Made by a program: the position numbers and the translations under genes. A DNA stretch of 64,000 nucleotides from UBA5614 sp034678545 (GTDB lineage: Bacteria; Cloacimonadota; Cloacimonadia; Cloacimonadales; Cloacimonadaceae), in contig JAXDBS010000024.1 in assembly GCA_034678545.1 (NCBI GenBank), forward strand, positions 1 to 64,000, read 5' to 3'. Below the pieces are notes generated by a model. That model did not search any database and was not told the origin of the DNA. It worked only from the letters and a program-made list of their open reading frames with translations. How positions within the stretch are numbered: the stretch's first letter is position 1; every line of letters starts with the position of its first letter. Below, piece by piece: positions 26,032 through 34,146 of this stretch.

Positions 26032-27177
26032 TTATTGCCAGGCTGAAATCACCCGTTCGTATGTGGTCCGGTTTGAGGAGAGAATAGTTTCCAGATCTGG
26101 ATTTGCCACGTTTTCTTCCGTTTCCACAGCCTGCCTGACCAGTTCACCTATCCCGTTAAAACCGATCTTTTTCTCCCTGAAAAGCCGCAGGGCGGCTTCA
26201 TTGGCCGCGTTGGCGACAGTGGGCAGGAGGCCTCCGCGCCGGCCTGCCTCCACCCCAAGATAAAACAGGGGATAGCGTTGGGGATCGATCTCTTCAAAGG
26301 TTAGGGTTGCGAGTTTAGCCAGGTCCGTTTTGACCAGCCGGGAGTGATGCCGCTCAGGATACGACAAAGCGTACAGGATGGGCAGCTTCATGTCGGGAAC
26401 GCTCATCTGGGCAAGGAGGGAGCCGTCAATGAACTCAACCAGCGAGTGGATCACCGACTGCGGATGAATCACCGCGCTGACTTGGTCCCAGTCCAGATCA
26501 AACAGCCAGTGCGCCTCCATCACTTCCAGAGCTTTGTTGAACATGGTGGCCGAGTCCAACGTGACCTTGGCGCCCATGTCCCAGTTGGGATGCTTCAGGG
26601 CCTGCTCCACCGTGATCTTATTGAAATCCCTTAGGGGCAAAGTGCGGAACGCCCCCCCGGAAGCGGTGATGTGCACCCTGGCAATCTCTTTGGCAGGATG
26701 GCTGCCTATGGCCTGGAAGATGGCGCTGTGTTCGCTGTCCACGGGTATTATCTTTGATCCGTGTCTAGCCTGCAGCACTTTGACCAGGTGCCCTGCCATA
26801 ACCAGCGATTCCTTGTTGGCGAGGGCCAGGGTTTTGCCGGTTTCCAGGACTGCCATGGTTGTGGTCAGGCCAGCCGAGCCGCTGATCGCATTCAGGGCCA
26901 GGTCATACTCCGTGCCCTTCAGGATGCGCAGCAGTTCGGACTCGCCGAAATAGACCTTGGTTCCTGCAGGCACATCTGTGAGCGAAGCCTTGAGCTGATC
27001 ATCAGTCACTATGACAGCGGGAACCTTGAATTCTGCAGCCAGGTCAAAAAGCGCTTTGCTGTTGCGGTGAGCGCAGGCGATCGAAATCTGCATCCGCCGG
27101 GACTGCTCCCTCACCACCTGGAGGGTGGATTGGCCGATGGAGCCGCTGGCGCCCAGCAGGGCGATCTTTTTTACCAT
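26032..27177 (-). CDS. dxr: 1-deoxy-D-xylulose 5-phosphate reductoisomerase
   Basis: 381 residues. The NADPH-binding start is KIALLGASGSIGQSTLQVV; the metal and substrate region includes VDSEHSAIFQ, TASGGAFR and HPNWDMGAKVTLDSATMFNK. Dxr commits DXP to MEP in the non-mevalonate isoprenoid pathway. The start overlaps the last codons of the upstream PorV-like gene by seven bases (ATGGTAA), so the two are translationally coupled. Confidence 0.97.
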   Translation of the reverse strand: MVKKIALLGASGSIGQSTLQVVREQSRRMQISIACAHRNSKALFDLAAEFKVPAVIVTDDQLKASLTDVPAGTKVYFGESELLRILKGTEYDLALNAISGSAGLTTTMAVLETGKTLALANKESLVMAGHLVKVLQARHGSKIIPVDSEHSAIFQAIGSHPAKEIARVHITASGGAFRTLPLRDFNKITVEQALKHPNWDMGAKVTLDSATMFNKALEVMEAHWLFDLDWDQVSAVIHPQSVIHSLVEFIDGSLLAQMSVPDMKLPILYALSYPERHHSRLVKTDLAKLATLTFEEIDPQRYPLFYLGVEAGRRGGLLPTVANAANEAALRLFREKKIGFNGIGELVRQAVETEENVANPDLETILSSNRTTYERVISAWQ

Positions 27178-28211
27178 CCCCAGCCGAGCGCTACGCGTTG
27201 GGAAGCGCCTAATTCATCTTCCGGATCGGGGACAAAAGCGTATTCGATCTTCAGGTTTTTCCAGTTCAGCTTCATGCCTGCCGTCCAGGCATCCGCGTCC
27301 AGGCCGGCCATGAGCATGACAGCCGGGATGGGCTGCACCGCCAGGCCCAGGTGAAAATCAGCGCTGTAGGGGCCGAAGCTGACAGTCGCGGCTTCCTCCC
27401 TGCCTTCGAAACTTGATTCCACTCCCACAGCCAGGCGGACAGGGACTTTCCACCTGGTCAGGAGGCGGCAGCTCAGTTCCGCAATCAGGGAGGGAAGGGC
27501 CGTTTCCACGGTGCCGTTTTCCCAGATCAGCTGGGTGGAGAAGAAGTCCCTGGCATTCAGTCCCAAACTGTATTCGGCGTGCGCCAGGCCAGCCAGGTTG
27601 CTGCTGCCCAGGTCAGGTACGAACATACCCAGGTCAGCCCCGAATCCGTACCCCGTTTTCCCAGCCAGGGAGCGGTAGGCCAGCTTGGGTGTCACACCCA
27701 GCATGACCTTCTCCGTCAGCGGTCTCGATAAGGCAAGATATGCCATCAGGTCATTGCTGCCGGTTGTTTTCCAAGCATAAGGTTGATTGTCCGCGGAGGG
27801 GGGCAGACTGTCGTTTTCCACGGCAGTGAGGGCTATATCGTCTATCCCGATATGAGTAATGACCAGACCGATCCGGTTGTTAGTGCCGAGAATTGCTGAC
27901 AGGGAATTGAACTGCATCAGCCCTTCGAACTGCTCGGCATGCATAAGTTCCGCGCCTCTTGAGTATTGTGATACAAATCCCCGGTCAGCTTTATCGTAAT
28001 ACTCTGTTCCGCGGTAATGGTGGAGCAGGGCGGGATTCCACCAGGCGGCGGACAAATTCCCCTGATCGGTGAGGCCGGTATTGCCCATGGCCTGATTGGC
28101 CACTCCGGGTGCCAGGTAGAAGATCTCCCCGGCGTATTTCTTCCCCTGCAGCAAGGGCGGCAGCAGCAGCATCCCCAGGCAGGCCAGGATTAGGCAGGTT
28201 TTCATTTTCAT
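27171..28211 (-). CDS. PorV/PorQ-like outer-membrane beta-barrel protein
   Basis: About 346 residues from the ATG at 28211. A signal peptide (MKMKTCLILACLGMLLLPPL) is followed by GVANQAMGNTGLTDQGNLSA and AWWNPALL, the N-terminal pattern of PorV/PorQ and related FadL-like barrels of FCB-group bacteria. The remainder alternates polar and hydrophobic residues, as in barrel strands. PorV-type proteins act in type IX secretion or attachment. An upstream ATG at 28238 touches a TATAAT on the same strand, so transcription probably begins inside that longer frame; this supports the shorter start. It is coupled to dxr. The exact subfamily is uncertain. Confidence 0.72.
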   Translation of the reverse strand: MKMKTCLILACLGMLLLPPLLQGKKYAGEIFYLAPGVANQAMGNTGLTDQGNLSAAWWNPALLHHYRGTEYYDKADRGFVSQYSRGAELMHAEQFEGLMQFNSLSAILGTNNRIGLVITHIGIDDIALTAVENDSLPPSADNQPYAWKTTGSNDLMAYLALSRPLTEKVMLGVTPKLAYRSLAGKTGYGFGADLGMFVPDLGSSNLAGLAHAEYSLGLNARDFFSTQLIWENGTVETALPSLIAELSCRLLTRWKVPVRLAVGVESSFEGREEAATVSFGPYSADFHLGLAVQPIPAVMLMAGLDADAWTAGMKLNWKNLKIEYAFVPDPEDELGASQRVALGWGW

Positions 28212-28238
28212 CTTGTATCGCGGTCCCTTAGTCTTCAT

Positions 28239-28244
28239 ATTATA
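28239..28244 (-). promoter_or_regulatory. -10 element for the PorV-like gene and dxr
   Basis: TATAAT on the minus strand directly abuts the first ATG of the longest frame. No clear -35 is seen at 16-18 bases. A functional -10 here would put the transcript start inside that frame and the translation start at 28211. Confidence 0.4.
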
Positions 28245-28371
28245 AAAGTAATGATTTGCGGCAAAGATACAAACTCATCCGATGCTGTTAGACCCTATAT
28301 CGGCTGTTTACAATCTGTCAACCGATTTCTGCAGCCCGCCCCTTTGTCCCTTCCTGATATGGGAATTCGGT

Positions 28372-28399
28372 TTGACTTCACTCAGAATCCGCGTATAAT
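28372..28399 (+). promoter_or_regulatory. Sigma70-like promoter of tsaE
   Basis: TTGACT (28372-28377) and TATAAT (28394-28399) are separated by 16 bases, 50 bases upstream of the tsaE start. Confidence 0.65.
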
Positions 28400-28449
28400 A
28401 TCTGTTTTGAGGTAAACATCATAGATCAAATTCAACGAACAGGATTGAT

Positions 28450-28890
28450 ATGGAAAAATACATAGAACTGAAGTCTGAGCAGGATACGATCGACCTGGCG
28501 GGTTATCTGGCGCCGCTTTTACAGGTGGGGGATGTTGTCTGCCTGTATGGAGACCTGGGCTCTGGCAAGACATATTTCACCAAGCAGGTGGGCAAGCTGC
28601 TGTTCATCCGGGAGGACATCAGCAGCCCCTCTTTCGTTTTGCTGAATGAATACAAAACTGGGAAATTCCCCTTCTTTCACGTGGACCTGTTCCGGCTCAG
28701 GGAGGAAAGCGAATTGCTGGACCTCGGCCTGCTGGACATGATCGAGACAGGAGTTACCTTTATCGAGTGGCCAGAGCTGGCCGAAAACCTGCTTCCGTAC
28801 AGGACCTTCAGCTTCTACTTCCACTTCGACGGGAACAGGCGCTGGGTTAATATCGTCCCAGACCAGCGGCACGAGCAATTCTTCAGTTGA
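28450..28890 (+). CDS. tsaE: tRNA threonylcarbamoyladenosine biosynthesis ATPase TsaE
   Basis: 146 residues. Walker A is GDLGSGKT (34-41). SPSFVLLNEY and FHVDLFRL follow, and GVTFIEWPEL is the usual late motif. TsaE works with TsaB and TsaD to make t6A on ANN-decoding tRNAs. It is monocistronic here, with its own promoter, and converges with the cyclophilin gene. Confidence 0.95.
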   Translation: MEKYIELKSEQDTIDLAGYLAPLLQVGDVVCLYGDLGSGKTYFTKQVGKLLFIREDISSPSFVLLNEYKTGKFPFFHVDLFRLREESELLDLGLLDMIETGVTFIEWPELAENLLPYRTFSFYFHFDGNRRWVNIVPDQRHEQFFS

Positions 28891-28901
28891 GCATACGGCT
28901 G

Positions 28902-30002
28902 TTATTTCAGTAATACCGCCTTGCCTGCGGACTTCCGGGAAGCAGTGTTGACTTTAATCAAATACAAGCCCGGTTGAAGCTTCTCTCCGGATTCGTCCGT
29001 ATCAAAAATGTCAATACTGTTCAAACCGCTTTTACCTGCGAGCGTTTTGCTGGTCACCAATCTGCCTTTGATATCATAGATTCGGATCTCTGCCGGCTCC
29101 GCTTTGGTTAAGTAAAAACCAACCTTAGCCTTTTGACGGAACGGATTGGGGCTGATGCTCAGTACGTGGGCGGCGGTTGGCAGTGGCGCCGGCTCTTCAG
29201 AATTGGCAGTTCCCTCCACCTCAACTTCCCACTGCGTGGTCCAGGATACCTCTTCGGTCGCGGTTACGCATTTGACATTATGCGGACCGGGGGATGTGAA
29301 CGATGGCTGGAAGAGGATATCATTCGCGCCCTGTTGCAGGACCTCATCCACATACCATGATATTTGGACTGTCATGGTGATGTTGAAGGCCTCCACCACG
29401 AATTGCTGCGGCTGATCGGGATCGAAGTGCACCACTGAGTCGGCCGGGGGCGAGACATTGTAAATGGCCAGGTCAAGCATTCTCAGGCTGTCGATATAGA
29501 CATTCGTGATGGGGTGGTCGTCATCGTCCACGGGCACGCTGCCTATCGCCAGCACCACGTCCAGCCCTTCGAACACCTTGCCGAAGATGGCGTAGTTGCC
29601 GTCCAGTTGGGGCCTCGGCACCAACGTGATGTAATACTGCGAGCCGGCGGAATTAGGCAGACCCGTGTTTGCCATGGCCAAAACTCCCGCGCTGTCATGA
29701 TGCAGCAGAGGAGAGAACTCGTCCGGAATGGTGTAGCCGGGTCCGCCGAAACCCGTTCCCAACGGGTCTCCGTCCTGGATGACAAAGCCTTCCACCACCC
29801 GGTGAAAGATCAGCCCGTCGTAAAATCCCGAGTTGGTAAGACTGATAAAGTTGTTTGCCGTGATCGGCACGATCTCGTCACGTAAATCCGATGTAAAGGT
29901 TCCCATGCTCGTAAACCATCTGGCAAACTGTCTGCCCTGCAGGGGAGATGCTAAAACCAGGATCAGCATCACTGCTTGGCATAATAGCTTCCTTTCTCTC
30001 AT
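28902..30002 (-). CDS. Secreted cyclophilin-type peptidyl-prolyl isomerase with C-terminal type-A-like sorting domain
   Basis: 366 residues. After a signal peptide (to about residue 23) comes a cyclophilin domain to ~175, with FHRVVEGFVIQDGDPLGTG, AGSQYYITL and NYAIFGKV corresponding to core active-site segments. An Ig-like linker follows (WYVDEVLQQGANDILF). The C-terminal ~85 residues form a type-A-like sorting domain: SISPNPF, RIYDIKGRLV and GLYLIKV. Such a tag on a folding catalyst suggests activity at or outside the outer membrane. It has a good ribosome-binding site (AGGGA, eight bases upstream). Confidence 0.9.
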   Translation of the reverse strand: MRERKLLCQAVMLILVLASPLQGRQFARWFTSMGTFTSDLRDEIVPITANNFISLTNSGFYDGLIFHRVVEGFVIQDGDPLGTGFGGPGYTIPDEFSPLLHHDSAGVLAMANTGLPNSAGSQYYITLVPRPQLDGNYAIFGKVFEGLDVVLAIGSVPVDDDDHPITNVYIDSLRMLDLAIYNVSPPADSVVHFDPDQPQQFVVEAFNITMTVQISWYVDEVLQQGANDILFQPSFTSPGPHNVKCVTATEEVSWTTQWEVEVEGTANSEEPAPLPTAAHVLSISPNPFRQKAKVGFYLTKAEPAEIRIYDIKGRLVTSKTLAGKSGLNSIDIFDTDESGEKLQPGLYLIKVNTASRKSAGKAVLLK

Positions 30003-30052
30003 ATTGCTTGTCCCTTCGTGTCCTTTAGTGATTTTTCGTGTTTCGTGTTCTC

Positions 30053-30820
30053 TTAAACATTGATTTTAACGTATACAGGACAATGGTCTGACCCCAGGAT
30101 ATCCTGCCGGATGCCGGCGTTTTTCACTATGGATTGATGGTCTTTATCCACAAAGAAATAGTCGATGCGCCAGCCTATGTTTTTCTCCCGCGCACGGCCC
30201 ATGAAGCTCCACCAGGAGTACTGTTCCGGTTCGGGGTGAAAGGTGCGGAAGGTGTCCACCCAGCCGTGCTCCACGATCTTGTCCAGCCAGGCGCGCTCGA
30301 CGGGCAGGAATCCGGAGTAGTTCTCATTGGCTTTGGGCCGCGCCAGATCGATCGGTTTATGCGCGGTATTGTAATCACCCGTGACCAGGACGGCTTTGCC
30401 CTGGCGGCGGTGGTCCTGCATCACTTCCAGGCAGCGGTCATAAAACTCCAGCTTGTATTGCAGGCGCCCGTCGTTCATCTGTCCGTTCGGAAAGTAGATA
30501 TTGAAGAGGAAGAAGTTTTTGTATTCCGCGATAATGATCCTGCCCTCGTTGTCAAAACGCTCAATGCCAAAGCCGTATTTTACGGACAAGGGCTTGGGCT
30601 TGGTCAGCAGGCAGGTTCCCGAGTAGCCTTTGCGTTCCGCGTGAGACCAGTAGCTGTGATAATCCTTCAGCCCGAGGACCTCGGTCGGGATCTGCCCTTC
30701 CTGCAGCTTGGTTTCCTGCAGGCCGACGATGTCGGGTTGTTCGCTCATCAGTGTGTCGATGAAGCCTTTGTTCATCACGGCGCGCAGGCCGTTCACATTC
30801 CAGGACCAGATCGTCAGCAT
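30053..30820 (-). CDS. xth: Exodeoxyribonuclease III family nuclease
   Basis: 255 residues, full length. Family motifs are WSWNVNGLRA, GLQETKL (metal-binding Glu), GDYNTAHKPIDLARPK, WRIDYFFV and SDHCPV (catalytic Asp-His). The enzyme is a Mg-dependent AP endonuclease/3'-5' exonuclease for base-excision repair. Its stop lies 50 bases before the cyclophilin start on the same strand. Confidence 0.95.
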   Translation of the reverse strand: MLTIWSWNVNGLRAVMNKGFIDTLMSEQPDIVGLQETKLQEGQIPTEVLGLKDYHSYWSHAERKGYSGTCLLTKPKPLSVKYGFGIERFDNEGRIIIAEYKNFFLFNIYFPNGQMNDGRLQYKLEFYDRCLEVMQDHRRQGKAVLVTGDYNTAHKPIDLARPKANENYSGFLPVERAWLDKIVEHGWVDTFRTFHPEPEQYSWWSFMGRAREKNIGWRIDYFFVDKDHQSIVKNAGIRQDILGSDHCPVYVKINV

Positions 30821-30937
30821 GATTATTTCACTCCCTGATTTATATTATCGCCGTTGCTTTCCGGAGTCCGTATTGCCCTGGGGCCGGGTTGCCGGGTTCG
30901 GACAGCGCTGGTAACAAGCACTCCTGTTTGGCAGGTT

Positions 30938-31465
30938 TCAGCATTTGAATTCCAGATCCTGCCTGGCTTGGAATTCGGTCAGCAGTTTTTTGTATAAGTC
31001 GTATGTCGCCTGGTCAAAGCAGACCAGCCAGACATCAATGTCGTTGTCATGGGTAAAGGCGACCACCTCCTTGATGGCGATGAGGGCCGCCCTGTCCTTG
31101 GGAAAACCATAAATTCCCGTGGAGACGGAGGGGAAGGCGATGGACCTGAGCCCATGTTCTTTGGCCAGGCACAGGGAACTGTGGTAGCATTGGGCCAGCA
31201 GGCTGTCCTCGTCATACATCCCACCCTGCCAGATGGGCCCCACCGTGTGAATGACGTATTTGGCTTTCAGGTTGTAACCTTTGGTCAGTTTGGCCTGGCC
31301 CGTCGCGCAGCCGCCCAGGGTCCTGCATTCCTGCAATAGCTGCGGCCCGGCGGCTTGGTGGATGGCGCCGTCCACCCCGCCTCCGCCCAGCAGGGAATTG
31401 TTGGCGGCGTTGACAATGGCGTCCGTCTCCATGAGCGTGATGTCGCCCTTGTGCAGATGGATCAT
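30938..31465 (-). CDS. Macro domain protein (O-acetyl-ADP-ribose deacetylase-like)
   Basis: 175 residues from the ATG at 31465, which has AGGGAG seven bases upstream; an ATG at 31504 in frame has weaker support. Hallmarks of YmdB/MacroD-type domains are NAANNSLLGGGGVDGAIH, ATGQAKLTKGYNLKAKYVIH and FPSVSTGIYGFP. The family binds ADP-ribose and removes it from proteins, nucleic acids or O-acetyl-ADP-ribose. No ADP-ribosyltransferase is adjacent. It sits directly before the second dispersed repeat copy. Confidence 0.92.
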   Translation of the reverse strand: MIHLHKGDITLMETDAIVNAANNSLLGGGGVDGAIHQAAGPQLLQECRTLGGCATGQAKLTKGYNLKAKYVIHTVGPIWQGGMYDEDSLLAQCYHSSLCLAKEHGLRSIAFPSVSTGIYGFPKDRAALIAIKEVVAFTHDNDIDVWLVCFDQATYDLYKKLLTEFQARQDLEFKC

Positions 31466-31543
31466 GGTCTTGCTCCCTTGGTTTCGCTTTATGGAAACAA
31501 GCATAATTCAGCCTGTTCCGAAGTCAATCACTATTGGCTCCCA

Positions 31544-31626
31544 TGCTTCGCCCCTGCTGGCATTACTTACCCATTACGGACTATATCCGTATTGGGTCCG
31601 TAATGGGTAAGTAGTGCAAGCAAGAG
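31544..31626 (+). repeat. Dispersed palindromic repeat, copy B
   Basis: It begins TGCTTCGCCCCTGCTGGC, has the core CCCATTACGGAC, a variable loop (TATA here), TCCGTATTGGG and TCCGTAATGGG, and ends GTAGTGCAAGCAAGAG. It matches copy A (15115-15198) nearly throughout, apart from the loop and the segment after the core. Confidence 0.85.
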
Positions 31627-32114
31627 CAAGAGGGGTGAAAGTTCGGGCGCAAATGTTGTGTTTATTGTCATAATATATTTAAATACAATCAAATACAATA
31701 TGATTACAGATCTCTGGTGAGAGGAGGGTTGCCATACGGATCTGAAAGCAGAACATGAACTTGATAATATATGATGAAAAAAAGGGAAAGTAAATATCTG
31801 TGAAATAATACTAAGATGTCCCAATGGTGACTGGCAGGCCAGGTTGCCGATTCCGTCCGAAGCAGCAAGACGGAAGGCATAGAGGGCAGCGAATACATTT
31901 TGGCTTGACATCAGAATAAATTTGAGGTAGGCGGTATTTCAGCTGGCTGATACGATCAAAAGGAAGGGAGGATCCGATTGCGGAGTTTGATCATTTTTCA
32001 GATCCCTGCCTGCTTGAGGCACAGGTTGCCGCAGCCGTTCCGCGCCCGCGCTCACGCCATGCAATTAAATCGCAATTTATCATGCAAAAGGAACATAGAA
32101 AAAGGATGGAAACT
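31627..32114. other. Intergenic stretch with no recognised gene
   Basis: This is about 490 bases between repeat copy B and the PEGA-repeat gene. The first part (about 31650-31710) is A+T-rich. TTGACA occurs at 31905-31910 without a convincing -10. No conserved reading frame, tRNA or known RNA motif is seen. Confidence 0.6.
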
Positions 32115-34130
32115 ATGAAAAAAACTCTTGTAGTGTTGATCCTGGCCCTGATCTGCGGCAGCGCCCTGTTGGGCCAAGAGATCAAGAATTTCACGGCCCG
32201 GCAAATCAACAAGCGCTATGAGATCAGCTTTGAGGCGCCGGCAAGCGATGACTGGAATCCCCGGTTTGACATCTTTTTGTTTGGGCGTGAGGAAAACGGG
32301 TCCCAGTGGTTTAAGCTTGAAGCCCTGCAGGGTGATTACAGTCAGATCAAAAAAACCGGTTTGATTTTAAATAATTGTACCATACTGTGGGAGCCGGTGC
32401 TGGACTTCCATCCCCTGACGAAATACAGTTTCAGGGTCTTTGCTGTGAACACCAAATATGTGCCAGCCGATTATTCCTACCTGAATGCAAAGGAGATCGG
32501 ATTACTGAATCTGTGGAGCGAACTGGATGGTGTCAGCTATCACATCAACGGCGAGAGCGCCAGCTTCAGTTTGCCTGTACCCCTGCCGGTGGGAGAATAC
32601 CAGGCTGCCATTATGCAGGGCAATAAGACACGCAATCAGAAAAGCGTCCTGATCAAACCGATGCAGCTGACCGAGGTCAACCTCACGCCCAGGGAGGGAT
32701 ACCTCACCCTGACCGCGAACGAGGAGGGGGTGGTCTATAAGGTGAACGGCAAATCCTACAACAAAGTGGAGCGCCTGCTGCTCAAAGAGGACATGTATAA
32801 CCTGGAAGCCATCCTGCAAAACGCCCAGACGGGGGCGCATAAACAAACCGCGCAGATCATGATCAGGGACAAAGCCGACACCACCTACGCCTTCAGGTTT
32901 GAGTTCGGCCGTCTTACCCTGACCAGCAGCGAAACCTATGTTCAGTACATCGTAAATGACAAACAGCTGAGCAGCGTAACAGACCTGCCGCTGCCGGCGG
33001 GAACTTACACGGTCCGGGCAGTCGTGCCCGCAGGAAAAAACAGTCTGGAACAGACCTTGGAAGCAAGCTTGAGAGTGGAAACGGGGAAAACCACCAGGCA
33101 CAACTTCATCTTTGACTTCGGCCTGCTCAGCCTGGAAGCGGACAAACCGGATGTGATTTATAACATTAACGGGAAAGTAAATCTAACTGACGTAAAAAAC
33201 CTTAAAGTGTCCCCGGGCAAATATCATGTCACGGCCACCTACCGGGTACCCTTCGAACCGGAAACCAAAGAGATCAGCGTGGCCGAAGGCCAAGTCACAA
33301 CTGCCAGATTCCGCTTCTCGCTGAGCAAGGAAGGCCGGGCTGCGGAAAGGAGGCATCAATACGGGATGCATTTTGCTGCCTCAGCAGCTCCCGCCGGGTA
33401 CGTCAGCCTGATCCACTTCTTTGATTTTGACAAGGAAGGATCTGGTGAACTTTGGGGCGGGACGCCGTCTGCTGAAAACTACAACTCGGTAGGAAACGCA
33501 CTGGCCATAAGCTGTTTCCGGCTGAATGCCATGAACATAGTGGTCAACGAAAGCGACAATCCCTACACGGTTGACTATCCCCAGCTTTACCTGGGTCTGG
33601 GTTTGCTGGATCAGGCCGTGCTGTTCAAGAGCTCAGACAATCAGGAGATGGGCTATCTCTTTGATTGGGGGATGGTGAGTGCAGGTTTTACCGATCTTAC
33701 CAGAAGCGGTGTATTTTATGACAAATTCGAAATCAAGGCCATTGCTTCCGGACAGATTCCCCATAACCATGAGACAGAAAATAACATCTTTGTGAGTAAG
33801 TTTTACTCAAGCAGGAGGACTTATGACATCTGGAACCAGTTCCAGTTTGCCGCGGAAGCTAAACTGCAATTCGGGGTCAGACTGGCCAGCATGAACTACC
33901 TGTTCCTGAATGTGGGGGCCCGCTACCAGGAAGAGATGCGCGGGAAATGGTATAATAAAGCAGAGGTGGAAAATTGGCAGAACGATTCAAACGCGCAAAT
34001 TCCGGATCCGGTGGATGATGAATCCATTCAAGAGCTAAGGCCCGGTTTTGAAGGCTTGAAATTCATGTTGGGTATAGGCTTGGAAAATGATCTTGTCAAC
34101 AAGCTGTCCTCTGCAATATTCAAATCATAG
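32115..34130 (+). CDS. Secreted/outer-membrane protein with PEGA-like repeats
   Basis: 671 residues from the ATG at 32115 (AAGGA upstream), giving a clean signal peptide (MKKTLVVLILALICGSALLG); an in-frame start at 32082 would bury it. An N-terminal Fn3-like region is followed by about four PEGA-like repeats (~130-400), with phrases such as VVYKVNGKSYNKVERLLL, VQYIVNDKQLSS and VIYNINGKVNLTDVKNLKV. The last ~270 residues are rich in aromatic and alternating residues and may form a barrel or surface domain (FAAEAKLQFGVRLASMNYLF). It is 16 bases ahead of the PorE-like gene and is likely co-transcribed with it. No function is assigned. Confidence 0.65.
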   Translation: MKKTLVVLILALICGSALLGQEIKNFTARQINKRYEISFEAPASDDWNPRFDIFLFGREENGSQWFKLEALQGDYSQIKKTGLILNNCTILWEPVLDFHPLTKYSFRVFAVNTKYVPADYSYLNAKEIGLLNLWSELDGVSYHINGESASFSLPVPLPVGEYQAAIMQGNKTRNQKSVLIKPMQLTEVNLTPREGYLTLTANEEGVVYKVNGKSYNKVERLLLKEDMYNLEAILQNAQTGAHKQTAQIMIRDKADTTYAFRFEFGRLTLTSSETYVQYIVNDKQLSSVTDLPLPAGTYTVRAVVPAGKNSLEQTLEASLRVETGKTTRHNFIFDFGLLSLEADKPDVIYNINGKVNLTDVKNLKVSPGKYHVTATYRVPFEPETKEISVAEGQVTTARFRFSLSKEGRAAERRHQYGMHFAASAAPAGYVSLIHFFDFDKEGSGELWGGTPSAENYNSVGNALAISCFRLNAMNIVVNESDNPYTVDYPQLYLGLGLLDQAVLFKSSDNQEMGYLFDWGMVSAGFTDLTRSGVFYDKFEIKAIASGQIPHNHETENNIFVSKFYSSRRTYDIWNQFQFAAEAKLQFGVRLASMNYLFLNVGARYQEEMRGKWYNKAEVENWQNDSNAQIPDPVDDESIQELRPGFEGLKFMLGIGLENDLVNKLSSAIFKS

Positions 34131-34146
34131 GTAAGAAGAAGGGATC

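Noticed and set aside
30860..31603. Peptides encoded across the dispersed repeat (ending ITYPLRTISVLGP)
   Set aside because: The same peptide arises at other repeat copies because the DNA repeat is read through; there is no sign of coding selection.
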